From NCBI GenBank assembly GCA_910589415.1, contig OU342631.1:5518001-5582000 (forward strand): a stretch of DNA of 64,000 nt, written 5' to 3'. The first letter of the stretch is position 1. Every line of letters begins with the position of its first letter. Under the pieces are notes generated by a model. That model did not search any database, was not told where the DNA came from, and saw nothing but the letters and a program-made list of their open reading frames with translations. The translations under genes and the position numbers were made by a program. Positions 1-12,634 of the stretch are shown piece by piece. This stretch comes from Malachius bipustulatus. Taxonomy: Eukaryota > Arthropoda > Insecta > Coleoptera > Melyridae.

Positions 1-314
1 AGGCATCTCCGTGGTAGGCACCCGGCGGAAGAAAGCGAGATTGATAAGCGGATTGCATTTTGAAAACTTCTCGAATACGTCGGGAAAAGGTGCAATCAAT
101 TCGTGACGAGCATAAAGGCGGTTTAAATTATTGTTTTATATAGAATAATCCTAGTTGTGACCGGCGGGTTGGTCCTTCGAGGCGGTGGCCGTTTTTTTGG
201 GTGGTTGTAGCAATTGCACTTATCCTAGTTCTTCCTTCTTCTCCCCTTCCCCCTCATTACCAGAGTGCAGGAACAAGAGCAACTACGGGAGAACCGGGAC
301 TTCTAAAGGAAAAC
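1..314 (+). promoter_or_regulatory. Possible promoter and noncoding first exon
   Basis: This stretch is clearly richer in G+C than the AT-rich DNA that follows. A TATATAG box lies at 137-143, followed by a pyrimidine-rich tract (about 230-275) and a good splice-donor match, AAAC|GTGAGT, with the intron GT at 315-316. No convincing reading frame runs through it, so if real it is a 5' untranslated exon whose gene continues beyond or far inside the window. No acceptor or downstream coding exon could be linked to it. It could also be the edge of a retroelement. Confidence 0.22.
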
Positions 315-3300
315 GTGAGTACCTAATTCATGCAATTAAATTTCCTTCTTAAATAACAGATGGTAATCTCCTCAAATTATAATCGGAGGAAACAAGCATA
401 GACGTACAAATTTTATGGAATAGTTTTTCGAAAAAAATATATTTATAAGACGAGCGGCTATCCGTCAAATAATATAGAACATAATTTTCCAAAGGATTTG
501 AGCCTTTTAAAAATGGCCGCCACTAAAGGCACTGTCCTCACTTTAGTCATGAGTGCAGAGTAGAAAGTTCGTCATCTAGTCTTAGTGAAAACATCTCTGC
601 GTAAATTAGAACAAAAAAAAATGAAGATGGCCCATTCACAGATATGTTAATATTTTCCTAGGTGATCTGTAGACGCAAAACTATCTCAAAGATGATTTGT
701 TTCCCATGGTACTACGACATACAGAGACATGTCTAGACCGTCTAGAGAATACTAGGCGGTCTTATTTTCGCCAAGTCGATGCAATGACGTCAAAAGTAAG
801 CGCGAAATTTCTCATAAGAGCGCGAAATTTGAATTTGTATTGACCCGCTTTTGAAGGTTTCATTATTCAAGTATTTATTAAATTTTACCTACATGTGCTC
901 ATTTAGTGAGCGAGTTTGTATAAGTATTATTACAATTATTATTATAAAGTATTATTGCAATGAGAGCAGAATAGGTAAGTACTGAAATGTGAATACTTTT
1001 TATCTAATATAATTTTCGTTGAGATATTTTTTATTTTAGGTTCAATACGTAACATAGATATTTAGTATTTTGTTCAACATGATTTCTACACTTTTCCTTC
1101 ACTGTATATCCTAACAGCTCATGTTGGAGATTACGAACATAATCACTTACTTTAATAAAATGGTCATCTCGTTGATAACATTGGATAATTTGGAAAACAA
1201 AAAAAAATTATTGTATATCGAATATTGACGCCAAATAAACTAATTATTATTAAAACACTCCACTACCAAATGTCTTAAGCTAGGTATTTGACATTTCTTA
1301 AATTCGGTGCTATTCAGACAAATCGAATGGGAAAGTGACAGTTGTGACCCTGATGACGTCATAAAACGTAACGCATAGAGGGAAAATCTGCGCAATATCA
1401 CATTCTTTAAAGTTGTATCATATAACCAACATTGTATCATGATGATTTCCTCAATCTCGCATCGCCGATGTGAAATAACCAATTATTTTTTTTATTTTTG
1501 TAAAATTCATGTGTGACGCTTTCTAAATTACATTTTAACACTTTGTTTTTAATAGCTTCATAGATTTTTAAGAAAGTTTCTTACCTAAAGTAAATATTTT
1601 TTCCAGAGTTAGAACTATTATACTGCATGCGTCCTTTTGGCTGTTTTTAGTTTAAGAATGTGATTCTCTTGAGCTTGAAACAGAACTTGTTATGGAACAA
1701 TAACTGGAACAAGAGACTTAGACCATTAATAATTAGTCATCCTGTTTATCTAATAGTTTCACTTTTTAAAGAGAAGATTTAAATCAAGACGACATCGGTG
1801 GATTTATTCAATGCAATCGACGATTTGTCAGACGTTTCAAAGCTTTTGTACACAAACGGATGGTTGGAAAGCTAATGACAGACCATAGTCTAGAAAGTGT
1901 TCGTAAGTTGAGAAGTGTTCTCATATTCGCTTTTAAGGCCTATTTGGTGGGAATCGTCTTCTTCCACGGATTAATTAGGCGTTGCTAGAGGATGTTGTAG
2001 ATGAAGTCATTCTCCTGGGACAAGTGACAACAATGATGAACAATGAGATATACGAATTTTTTAAGACATACTAATAATTTTTGTGTGCATGTAATTGAAC
2101 GATGAACATTATTATTATTTTGTTTATAGCGTGATGAAATATACAGTTCATGAAAAGCTCTTTAGTGGACCAAAGTTAGCATAAAAAATGGCCTATTTCA
2201 AAATAATTATCAGCGTAAGGATAGATTTTTGAAAAACTTTTGAAATTACTTTGAAATGCCTTATGGAAAAAAATTATATAGGTACTCATAAGTTGCTGCT
2301 AATTGTTTTTTAATTTTTTAAACAATAGAAAGGAAGATTTTTTTGAATTATTTGAAATAAATCAATAAATTTCAACACAAGATTCTGAACACAAGATCTG
2401 AACAGGAATGTAAAAAATAATAATTTCGAAATGGCGGATCTAATAATTATGACCATGTTTTTTCAGAAATTTAATTTTTTAAATTACGAATATAATAGCA
2501 TTCTAACTAAACAGTTTTTATACAGGGTAGATATTTGTAAGTGGGTCATACGAATTCACCATGTAAATTCAGTTTTGTGCAAATCTTTAGAATAAAATGT
2601 TATTGAAATAACTTCTTTGACAATGGCTAAAATGTACTTAATCGGTTACTTTTAATTTTGAATAGGTTAATACTAATGCAGAAAAATAAAATAAAAAATC
2701 AATTCTTTTTCAAATACACCTAATTTATCAACAAAATCTTGAAAGTAATTTAAATTTAACTTCCCGGTTTGACTGAAATGTCATTATTACATAATCCAAG
2801 ACTGACAAAAATTCACAATAATGTCAATAAAACCGACAAATAAGTGCCAAATTTGATTAATTAGATTTTTCTTTTGGATATTTCTTCATTATTATTGAAG
2901 CGTTTTAACTGAAAATAGGCTCATTAAATAGAAATCGGTCATTGTAATTATTTCCTCTATAATGTTCTCTAAATCTAAACTTGAAAATAATATTCGCACA
3001 AAAATGAATTTACATGTTAAAACACTATTATGATCCACTTACCTACCAGTTTCCAGTGTGTATGTGTTTTTGAGATAGCTGCTCAAAAATAAAATGTTAA
3101 ACAATAAGAATTTCAGAATGACTAATCAAGTTGATATGGCCGATTTTATTAGGTAATTTATATAAAAAAAAACTTATTTATTAATACGGCTTATAATGAT
3201 CTGCAAAAATACAAAAAGAAATTATTTTACAATATCTCGACATAAAATTTTCCCTGTCCTCTTACTTTTTTATTACGTATTCCAGACACAACCCAGGTGA

Positions 3301-3400
3301 GCGCAATACTTTCCAAGCAGGTATCAACTCATGAATATAAACTGCACCAATAAGTAAACTGATTTTCATAATTTCGGCTTGAAAATATATTTTAGAAATG
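315..3400. other. No gene recognised
   Basis: AT-rich DNA without a supported gene. Two short cAMP-response-like TGACGTCA/ATGACGTC strings occur (near 785 and 1350), but nothing around them suggests regulation. A small inverted motif around CTAGACCGTCTAGAG lies near 730-760. The only reading frame of note (1240-1482, minus) has no recognisable features. Confidence 0.5.
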
Positions 3401-3968
3401 TACAGGGTGATCAGTAACTCGCGTACTCCGAATAGAGGACGATATTGAGCCCGTTAAAATTAAGGATATTCTGCAAAAAAAATTTAATCCAACGGTTGGT
3501 TTTCAAGTTATAGAGTTTCCCTCGTCCGAGTTTAAAGGTAATTTTTTCAATAACTGTGATAAAGATTGATGAAAAAATTAGTTTACTGTAATGTCTGGAA
3601 CGGATACCTTATAATTCATCATATTTTTCCCCACAAAACCTCTCTGCAGAGGAATTGAGAATGTTGGAAATTAATGAAATACCTAAAACTGAACGAAATT
3701 TGAAGTTTGGCAACCGCCCAAACTCAACTTAGAATATAAAATATTCAAATGCTTTCGTTGCTATGGAAATGCAAATAATAACAATACCATCTAACCCGAA
3801 CTTATTCACATGTTCAGTGGAGTGTTGCCACCTTTTTTTTTACAAAAATGGTCATATCTTTGGAAGAAAAAAAACTTACAACATTGCAGTAAGAAAATTT
3901 ACCACTCTTAAAAAGTGAAATTTATGGCATCATGCTCCGAGTGCGCGAGTTAATGATCACCCTGTGTA
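3401..3968. mobile_element. Palindromic MITE with TACAGGGTG ends
   Basis: The left end reads TACAGGGTGATCAGTAACTC and the right end is its near reverse complement, with GCGCGAGTTAATGATCACCC before the final GTGTA. The termini match over about 30 bp, including an ACTCGCG(T/C)ACTC block. TA at the ends fits a Tc1/mariner TA target duplication. The interior has no coding capacity. The age is moderate, since the two ends differ at several bases. Confidence 0.75.
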
Positions 3969-4914
3969 TTCCGTAGATTTACCTAGAAAACGTAATGTTT
4001 TCGTATTTTATTTATATTACAATAATTATTACAACAACCAAAAGAAATATAATTTTTACTGAATATACTTTTTAAGGTCCTATCATGAACATATATTTGT
4101 AAGGCAAAGCAAAACTATTTCTTCTTAAAGTTATATAAGATTTATTTATTTCATTTAACAATAAATGTCACGTAATTCCTACTAAAAGAAATTATATTTT
4201 TGTTTAAAGGAATAAATTATTACTGATTCATTTTTTTTTTCAATACAGTTTAATACAGTTTAATACACCATCATAAAGTTAAAATTTTAAGTTTAAAAAA
4301 CTGCATCTGTAAAGTTTCATTATCACATTGTTGACTAAAGTCATTGGTTTTTCAAACACTGAAAAATCAAATTTGTTACTTTCTTTAAGTTTTAAATATT
4401 TTGGGCCTATACATCGCGAACTAAAATTTTTTTTCATATCACTCACCTGTTCAAATTTCATTTCAGGAGTGAACTTGAAAGTTTCAGATGTTTATTCTAT
4501 AAGAATTTAAAAAAATGGCAGATATGTAATTGATTTTGTTAAAAGATGTACTCTTTGTAAGTATTATTCTTGTGATTTTTTTTCTCATTTGGAAATATAA
4601 AATCTTGTTAACTGCAAGATTGTTCTCTCGTATAAATTTTTGCGAGCTCAATTTGGTCATTTAGATCAAAAGTTAAAACGAATTTAGTACAGCGCGCTCG
4701 TGGCCGCGCGCCACTGGAGCTTTGTCCCGTTTCTGATTTTCAGGCGTCAGAAAAAAATTCTGCAGATTACAGTTTTCATTTTAGAAAAACAACTTAATAT
4801 TAATTTTTTACGTAAAATTGCATTTTCTTTTGAATGTCAGTTAGTTTGTTCTTAAATAACAGATTTTTTATTTTGAGATATTCCATAAACAATTGAATAT
4901 TCAACGTCTAGAAA
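3969..4914. other. No gene recognised
   Basis: AT-rich sequence. Opposing 60-codon frames at about 4279-4510 are mutual shadows. A short GC-rich knot (GCGCGCTCGTGGCCGCGCGC, 4692-4711) is the only compositional anomaly. Confidence 0.45.
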
Positions 4915-5300
4915 GTTGAGCCATCTTCGAGAAAACAAAAAAAAGGTTTTAATTTTGTGTTATCATCTCATAATCACATTACCTTTAACAATAAAAATTA
5001 CAACAAATAAAAATGTCAACAAATAAAAAAATATCCAATTTGCAAGTCACAGCCAAGGCTATTACAAGAATGACACTACAAATTAAATATTTCTTTCAGA
5101 TTTTCTGGAAAATGGCTCAACAGACTTAAAATGTAACTACAGCGACAGAAGTAGCTTTTCAAGCTTAAAAAATAAACTACCTAATATTTTTCTCCAAAAC
5201 AAGTAGGATGGTCAATATTTAAAACCGAGTTTAAAACTATATGCGTGACTGTCATGACAGAAAAAAAAATCATTTTTAGAGGTGAATATCTCAAGAAAAG
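4915..5300. mobile_element. Partial copy of the 55378-55932 palindromic element
   Basis: Several blocks match the element at 55.4-55.9 kb: a GGCTCAACAGAC / AAAATGTAACTACAGC block, the CTAATATTT-TCTCC block, and the terminal AGGTGAATATCTC. An AAGTCACAGCCAAG block matches the opposite arm. The left half is eroded, so only one arm and part of the centre remain. Confidence 0.6.
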
Positions 5301-5337
5301 GAGTTGTTGGGACGTTATGTCCATAGAGATAATTATC

Positions 5338-5430
5338 GAATACTATCGATCCCTAAAATTATACCAAATTTGACCGGGAGTCAATTCCCATGAGGATTTT
5401 GTGGGGTCCTTTATTACGTAAAAGATGAGC
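5338..5430. repeat. Dispersed repeat shared with 18468-18560
   Basis: The string beginning ATACTATCGATCCCTAAAAT and ending near GGGTCCTTTATTACG matches 18468-18560 (ATACTACCGATCCCCAAACT ... GGGTCCTTTGCACG) with scattered differences. This shows an unclassified dispersed repeat; no ends or coding capacity were found. Confidence 0.5.
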
Positions 5431-5678
5431 AGTAGGTGAAAAATGTATATGATCTAAATCGTAGAGGGTAAAAAAAGTCAGCAAAAAAGTATGCCTCGCA
5501 ATTTTGGTATCTCGACGGAGAGCCGAGGTATTGTAAAAAAAAAAAAAATTAACACTTTTTTCAAGATGACGAACATCGGAAATCTTGGTCGACAATTTGA
5601 AGTTAAGCTTTTCTAATCTCCCCTCACACAATATTCAAAAATCAGCTTTCTATAGGTTCATCTGCATTTCCAAATGTA

Positions 5679-6152
5679 TACAGAGTGTCTCAAAACTCAA
5701 CATCATCCCTTGAAGGGTTGATAGGCCAACTCATGACTGACTAGAATATCATTAGATAATCTCACTAAAAACTTGTTTATTTTCGAGATAATAATGGAAC
5801 TTTTATGAATTTTGTGAAAATCGATACCTTAGATCTGTTTTTCGAGTGTCACAGTTACAAAATTTCATATTCTCACATTCTTATAATTTTGTTACACAAT
5901 GCTGAATACCCACCCCCATTAATGATTAAGTGCATGCCGAAGAAATATTCTGGTGCTGTACCTTTCAGGAAAATTATTAATTTTTTTGCCCGCTTGAAAA
6001 TTATTTTTTTTCATAAAAAATTCATAAAAGTCCCATTATCTCGAAAATAAACAATAATTTTTTACTGAGATCATCTTATGATATTCTGGTCAGTCGTGAG
6101 TTGGCCTATGAGCCCTTCAAGGGATGACGTTGAGTTTTGGGACAGCCTGTAT
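5679..6152. mobile_element. Long-armed palindromic MITE
   Basis: The left end TACAGAGTGTCTCAAAACTC and right end GAGTTTTGGGACAGCCTGTA are inverted partners. The pairing continues inward through CATCCCTTGAAGGG, AGGCCAACTCATGACTGAC and a CGAGATAATAATGGAACTTTT block, so most of the element is one long inverted repeat. The TA ends fit the mariner-type class seen across the window. Confidence 0.8.
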
Positions 6153-6286
6153 AATGACTGGACTAGTAGATGTTGATACTGAGGAGACATTCATACAGTG
6201 GACAATTTATTAATTTTTACACTGGTCTTAAGGCGTACAAAAAGTTGGCTGATAACTAGCTTCCCAAGTAAATTTTTTCTATCAGC

Positions 6287-6579
6287 TATTATACCACTAT
6301 TCTACAATACATTTTTATAGCCTGATTTGGATGATATTTGTACGAAAAAGGAAAAAATAATGAACATTCAATAATAATAATTATTGTATATCATGAGTTG
6401 CATAGGGCAGAAATTTAATCGAACTAAAATTTATTATACCACTATTCTACAATACATTTTTATAGCCTGATTTGGATGATATTTGTACGAAAAAGGAAAA
6501 AATAATGAACATTCAATAATAATAATTATTGTATATCATGAGTTGCATAGGGCAGAAATTTAATCGAACTAAAATTTAT
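6287..6579. repeat. Perfect 145-bp tandem duplication
   Basis: The 145-bp unit starting TATTATACCACTATTCTACA at 6287 recurs at 6432 without a mismatch that I can see, and the identity runs to 6434/6579. Two copies only. Such identity in an otherwise diverged region means a very recent duplication or an assembly duplication. Confidence 0.9.
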
Positions 6580-7302
6580 CTTATACCTAGCGGTGGCCTT
6601 AGATAGTTAATATTTTTTTATTCTTGTTTGGTTTTCCAAAATATTAGTTATTGTCAATATTTAGTAATAACATATACCCACATATTGTGATTATTTTGGA
6701 ATTATTCAAGTAATTAGGCTAAAAATTAAAAACTATACCCTCTTGGCACCGCTATCGGGATCATATTTCAACAGAAGAGATTTTTTAAATGATTTTTTTC
6801 ATTTATAAAACTTCCTTAATTGTCGACAAGGAATCACTCCCAAGATTTTTTCGCACTTTTTCATTTATACCTTTTATAAGAGCACGCGATCCTATACATA
6901 GTTTCAACTTCTAATTACACCCTCAGGCAACGTGTCCAGCTTCACAGACCGTCTCATGGAATCTTGTCAGCTTTGAAACTTTTGAAAGAAACGTACCTTT
7001 TTCCTTCAAAGCCAGCAGGAGGGAAAAAGCTAGTCCGATCTTCAAACTAATCGTGCTCCAAGTCAACTTCCAGCTTACCAATCCCTCCTTGAGAGACTAT
7101 TATGTTTTTTTGTTTTTTTTTTTAATAAATATTTAAATGATTTAAATTAATTCCACAGTCTTACTCAACAAAGCCCGCCCTTGACAGAGGGTGCATTACC
7201 ACTTGTATGGCCACACTAATTTTTAGTACTAACAATGATGTTTTTTACTTCACGTCGAACCAACTATTTTTGAAAAACCTACAATTTGTTGAAGAACTAC
7301 TA
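6580..7302. other. No gene recognised
   Basis: AT-rich sequence with a poly-T run and an AATAAATATTT string around 7105-7135. No coding region, RNA gene or element end was identified. Confidence 0.45.
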
Positions 7303-8161
7303 TACAGGGTGGGCCATCGAAAAGGTAACAAGCCTAATAGTTTGGAAAGTGAAGATGTATGCGAAAAACGCCGAAACAGGTCGATTTTGTTATCGGGGGG
7401 GGGGGACATATTTTTGTGACAAATTTAACTACCCAAGTTCACCCCCTTGGCAGGGGTAGCTAGCTACCCCTTTGCTTATCATCATAGGGAACAGCTATCG
7501 AGTGATACATCATTTGAAAGCTATTTGAATTCTCTTTACAACGATATCCAACATTTTGGGGTTCGCTTACATACAGGGTGGCCCAACGAAAACGTAACTC
7601 GCCTTAATCACGTGTATGTAGGCCACCCTGTATGTAAGCGAAACCCAAAATGTTGGATATCGTTGTAAAGGGAATTCAAGTAGCTTTCAAATAATGTATC
7701 ACTCGATATCTGTTCCCTATGATGATAAGCAAAGGGGTAGCTACCCCTGCCAAGGGGATGAACTTGGGTAGTTAAATTTGTCACGAAAATATGCCTACTT
7801 CGATAACAAAATCCACCTGTTTCGGCGTTTTTCGCGTACATTTTCAGTTTACAAGTTATTAAGGCGAGTTAGGTTTTCGTTGGGCCTTTACATACAGGTA
7901 TGTAAGCGAAATCCAAAATGTTGGATATCGTTGTAAAGAAAATTTAAGTAGCTTTCAAACGATGTATCACTCGATAGCTGTTCCCTATGATGATAAGCAA
8001 AGGGGTAGCTACCCATGCCAAGGGGGTGAACTTGGGTAGTTACATTTGTCACAAAAGTATGTCCCCCCCGATAACAAAATCGACCTGTTTCGGCGTTTTT
8101 CACATACATCTTCACTTTCCGAATTATTAGCCTTGTTACCGTTTCGATGGCCCACCCTATA
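7303..8161. mobile_element. Three-unit inverted MITE array (TACAGGGTGGGCC ends)
   Basis: A unit of about 270-300 bp occurs once forward (7303-7580) and twice in reverse (about 7612-7893 and 7896-8161). Each contains the blocks ATTTTGTTATCG, TAACTACCCAAGTTCA, AGGGGTAGCTACCCCTTTGC, GGGAACAGCTATCGAGTGAT and CAACGATATCCAACATTTT. The outer ends TACAGGGTGGGCCATCG and CGATGGCCCACCCTATA are inverted partners, and internal TACAGGGTGG ends remain at 7572 and 7618-7634. The similar small peptides read from each unit are a by-product of the repeat. A degraded copy is at 50101-50330. Confidence 0.8.
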
Positions 8162-9418
8162 TAAAGATCATGTGTTTAGTGGAAGGAAAATCCCATGCAG
8201 CCGGTTTATTTATAATTTCTTATTAAATTTACTATGATCACCGACCAAAGTTTATTGTTTTATCGACTACAGAATGCTCCGCAGATTTTTCTTGCTTCAA
8301 ATGAGCCCTGTCGAAAGACGCACTTTTTGAATTCAGTTAGTTCAATTTGTGAAGGTAATAGCAGTTACATACGTTACAGAAGTGATGGCTGTCGTTATTA
8401 TTTTTTTTTTGTATACTCATTCAATATAGACCTAGGTAGGTACCTATCATCTAGCTGGAATAAATCGAGGGAAGAAAGTTGTCGGGAATAAATATATGTT
8501 AAGTTGAAAAATTCGGTACCAACATGAACTTGTAACAGTGTACGTGAATATGTGAATAAAGAGGAAAGGAATAAATTTTTCTAATTGGCGGGGTATTTCA
8601 ATACTATCATGACCGGTTAGGTAAATTAAAATTTTACAACCAGCTGCTTTTGTTCAGAATATATTAAAATCTGTTAAAATTCGAGCGATAATAAGATTTA
8701 AAATCTTCTCGACCGAAGATTATAAATCGCGTACATTGTTTGACGTTTTATAGATATTAAATTGTGTTTCAGTTTTCTGAACAGGTGCAACTGGCTGTAG
8801 GTAAGTTACTTTTATAATATGCATTCAAGCTATTTCATTTTAAATTAAAATATAACTGAGCTGAAAGTTAGATGTAAATATTTTCAACCAGAATCATAGC
8901 AGGTGGGTGGGAAGTCCTCTCGAGCAAGAATAAAATGTTTGTCAGGCGACAAAATATAACTTACTTGTAATCAGGGCATATTTTTTATAAATGTGGCAAA
9001 ATTATGCTTTTAAGAGGCGAAAACAGTTTTATAAGATACCTATTCGGAATAATAGTACATGTATTATTCAACAAGCGCTTAATGGTAACTATCCACGAAG
9101 AAGAAAAGCCTCTGGCGAGTGCTGCAACGTCTAAAGTGAATACTATAGCTATTATGCGCTAGAATACTATACTTTATCTACGACAATTCCACTCATACGT
9201 TATCACACCAATTTGATTTCTTAAATATCGCTGTTTGCTATCGGATATTTTGTATCGATGAAGGAAGAAAGAATGCAAGTGGATAAATTTATCGATAATT
9301 CTGCTTGCTCATATGTTGCTATGGCAATGGCTAGATTCCTTGGCACTCTATTACTAAATGTCACAATTAATTTTATTATTTGGAAATATTTTGTATGGAA
9401 GAAAAATAATTTGTTTTC
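8162..9418. other. No gene recognised; may include SINE body next to 9419
   Basis: The sequence up to about 9240 holds no recognisable gene. The part between about 9340 and 9418 is probably the body of the SINE whose tRNA-like head is at 9419-9497. Its tail could not be delimited. Confidence 0.35.
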
Positions 9419-9497
9419 AACTCTATCGGGGTTTGAACCTGGGTCCTTCGAAAAAGAGTCTAAAAACTTGCCCACTAGGCCACGGTCAACTGTCAAC
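9419..9497 (-). mobile_element. tRNA-derived SINE head
   Basis: On the minus strand the sequence has an A-box-like TGGCCTAGTGGG (plus coordinates 9471-9482) and a perfect pol III B box GGTTCAAACCC (9429-9439) at normal tRNA spacing. The acceptor arms do not pair, so it is not a functional tRNA. It abuts the start of the gypsy integrase fragment, which fits insertion into or beside that retroelement. Confidence 0.6.
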
Positions 9498-9507
9498 GAA
9501 TGCCATA

Positions 9508-10084
9508 AGTACTGTAAAGTTGGGCCCGTTATTAATTTCATGGAAGCGATAATCGAAACTTTCGGGGTCCCCAATAGAATAGTTTGTGATAGAAGAACTT
9601 GCTACACGAGCAAGAAGTTCTCTGAATGTTGCAGACGAATAGGTATGAAGGTAGTCTTCAAACGGTCAGGTAGAACGATACAACAGGACTACTCTCTGCT
9701 CTTCTTACAACTGCGGAAGATGAAGAACACTGCGGGATGACAAAGTTGCATCATTACGCTGGGTCTTGAATAGTAGTGTCAACAAAACTACCGGCAAGAC
9801 GCCTCATGAACTGCTACGATTTGAAACGATTTGAAAAGATTGAAAGCCAAAGAATATAAGCTCGGTGATCACGTGATGATAAACGCATGATTTCTGACAA
9901 CGAAGGGAGAAGTAGAAAGCTCCCTCCCAAGTACAACGGCCCTTCTGTCATCACCAAAGTTCTTCCCCACGACAGGTACTTGATTGAGGACTTGCCTGGG
10001 TCAGTAAGATCACAAAAGAAGTAGTATAAAGGTATTTGTTCCGTAGATAAAATGAAGCTCTACGAAGTGCAAGAAACTAGCCAA
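9508..10084 (+). pseudogene. Ty3/gypsy integrase remnant
   Basis: Translation gives the integrase core stretch GPVINFMEAIIETFGVPNRI followed by VCDRRTCYTSKKFSE, where the second catalytic aspartate region (FGVP..IVCDR) is recognisable. After a frame change comes WVLNSSVNKTTGKTPHELL (9760-9820), the conserved C-terminal part of gypsy integrases. In a further frame, at about 9895-10084, are LPPKYNGPSVITKVLPHDRY and the terminal DKMKLYEV motif. At least two frameshifts and in-frame stops make it dead. The N-terminal zinc-binding region, reverse transcriptase and gag are absent. A SINE head lies directly upstream and a tandem-repeat region downstream. Confidence 0.85.
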
Positions 10085-10132
10085 AGTAGCAATGCACATG
10101 CGACGTTGAAAGTCAGCCAAGTCAGGTACAGT

Positions 10133-10256
10133 AAGGTTGATCTGCAAAGTGCATAAACCATCATAAGGTTGGTCTGCAAAGTGCATAAAATCATCATAAG
10201 CTTAGTCTGCAAAGTGCATAAACCATCATAAGGTTGGTCTGGAAAGTACATAAACC
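10133..10256. repeat. Four-copy 32-bp tandem repeat
   Basis: The unit AAGGTTGGTCTGCAAAGTGC + ATAAACCATCAT is repeated four times with small changes (second copy 33 bp, fourth truncated). It lies just after the gypsy pol end and so probably belongs to that element's post-pol region. Confidence 0.85.
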
Positions 10257-11217
10257 AACGGAGGTCTGCTACGTGCTGACAGCAACGTTGGTCTGCCAAG
10301 AGTGCTAGACACAAAAAAAGTGCTGTTACGATACGGCAAAGTGTCGCGAAGATTGGAGACCTCATCCATCAAAGTGCTGCAATGAAGTGAAACACGAAAA
10401 TCTCTGGGTGGAGAAGTTTAAAATGCAATATTGCTGAAAGTGAAAGTAAGGCGGCCATACCTACACCATATACCATCAAAAGTTGATGGCGTTGCCAGTA
10501 AGTAAGGTACTGACGGCAGTAATGCGTTGGCTGTAGGCTAAAGTAGCCTGTAAGTTCTCTACATTTCTCAAGCAGAAATTGCACTAAGTAGACAGCTCCC
10601 CGTAAGGGCAGTTCATCAGGTAGAAACGTTGTATCTGACAGGTGGCCACCGTCAACTGTCCTCTGCGAAGGTGCAAAAGCACGAGTGCAACGTACACGAA
10701 GCATGCAAAGAACAAATAAAGAAACTGGCGTGACTGCGTGAGCAGGCTTGGTGCCATCCTGAACACACTAGATAACTATGTCAGCTAGTTTTTCCTTACT
10801 AATACAGTGTTTCATATTGTACAGATTGACGCTGGTCCACGAGGGCGTGGAAAAAGTAGCGTTAGCCGAAACTGAAGGCGACTTAAGCCGCCTGTGGCCC
10901 AGTGCACGACTCGCCCGGTCGACAGCAGTGGAAGAAGCGGGCGAACGGGGGACTCACTTGGCTCGGAGAGGCGACGACCTACACGTTACTGTTGCGGTTA
11001 CGGTTACTGCTGATCTTCTTTCATACTTTAATCAAGTAGTATTGTTTTGAGACGGCGGGGTTTTAATTATAAACCTAACATATTGTTATATGCTTGTTAT
11101 TGTATAATAATTCTAATTCTATTTTAATTCTATTGTAATTCTAATCTCGCTAAATTCTGTTGAGGTTAACGGGAATAATTAACATTTGAATAAACAAACT
11201 TTTGACGTTCCCCCGCC
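10257..11217 (+). mobile_element. Probable gypsy post-pol region and 3' LTR area
   Basis: This sequence follows the integrase remnant and is unusually G+C rich between about 10800 and 11060. An AATAAA signal lies at 11189-11194 before a short tail ending ACGTTCCCCCGCCA at about 11217, which could be an LTR end. No second LTR exists in the window, so LTR limits cannot be proved. The 90-codon plus frame (10778-11050) and 111-codon minus frame (10369-10704) match nothing that I recognise. Confidence 0.4.
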
Positions 11218-12634
11218 ACTTTATTTATGTAGTTATTGAGAAAACTGCAAGATAAATCGAGGTTATTTTCCAACGATTTTTAGGGCTACTACTTCTTTCC
11301 TTAAAGAAAAGAAAAATCCTGAGGCTGTACGGTGTACGATGCTTAGTTTCTCAGATATTCCCGGTGACCATTATTCTTAATGACACAGCCGGAATATTTT
11401 TTATGGGTACCTACTTAGTATGAAAGACTCACTTGATAAATTGAAACGGTAAAGAAACGTGACAGTTTTCCCTAGCAACATTCTAGTTCGTTTTCATTTT
11501 CTGGTTAGCAATGTTCAACGCGTTAGAAAAGTTATTCGTCCATGTGAGTATAAGATTAATATAATCGCAATCTGTGGGGTGTGAAGCAAAAAATTGACAG
11601 TCTTTGGATAAACTTTTCTCATAACTTTTCTCAATTTGTGGAAAAAGCTGCAGTTTTTATAGTCATATTACGCGATATTGGATGATTATTAAATATTTGA
11701 CCATATAAGATATACTTCTAAAAATATGAAACCCTTGTAAAGTGAAGGAAAAAACATGCTATTAAAAGTTTACTTAAAAAAAATGCGATTTAATCGGAAA
11801 GAATTGCAATTTGATTGGAAAAAAACTCGCCTCATACCACATATTCAGGATTAAACTTATTTACAATGTTAACAAAGCCTTCTTGCGCTTCAATCGCGTA
11901 AATATTATATTTTTCAATACAGGGACAGTTGGAAACAAAAATGTTTACGTTAAGGAAATTAACAGCATGTTGAAATTTTGATTTTTTTTTTGTTTTTCCG
12001 GAGGTTTTCCTAAAATTTAAATAGTTATTCATGTATCTAATGTGCGAAATCAACCTTTGGTGCTTGAGAATGAAAGATTTTTTCTCATTCTCTCCTATTC
12101 AAAACTCAGTCGAAAGAACCATAATTTCGCGCTTGAGATGCTTACAACATTTTTCAGATAGCTTTATTTAAATAATTAAAAAAAAAACGAGATTACACAT
12201 ACAAATTGAGCTTGGAAATTTCTTATTAATTGGAAAATTACTTGTTTCTTTGTTGCTAGGAAAATATTGCCGTGATTCCCATTACCGTCAATGAAATTGT
12301 TTTCGCTCTAGTGCGCGAAATAATTTGTACACTCTACCGAGTAGACGGAAGTAATGTGCCTTTTTTCATTTGCATCTTGATAAAAAAATAATGTCAACAT
12401 GAATTGACGGCTGTATAAATAAAAATTTTCTATTCAATTATTCAACTACTAAATGATTATAAACAACAGAACTATGACACTATTATGTAGGTATCTTATT
12501 GCAAAATTTTTTAAACTTTCAACAGTTTTGTGTTCTTTTTTCATTTCATAAAAATGTGTCAAAGATAAAAAACTTTGCGAATTTCAACATGCCGGAAATT
12601 TTCTAAATGTAAAAAATTAAGTGACAGCTATACA
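11218..12634. other. No gene recognised
   Basis: AT-rich sequence. No element ends, RNA genes or plausible exons were identified. Confidence 0.45.

Noticed and set aside
7207..8237. Five small frames with a shared YPFAYHHREQ-type peptide
   Set aside because: They are translations of the repeated MITE unit, in both orientations, with no start context or function.
9258..9740. 160-codon plus frame
   Set aside because: It is a chimera: the first half runs through a SINE in antisense and only the second half is gypsy integrase.
10133..10256. CRISPR-like spaced repeats
   Set aside because: The 32-bp units are contiguous with no spacers, and the context is a eukaryotic retroelement.
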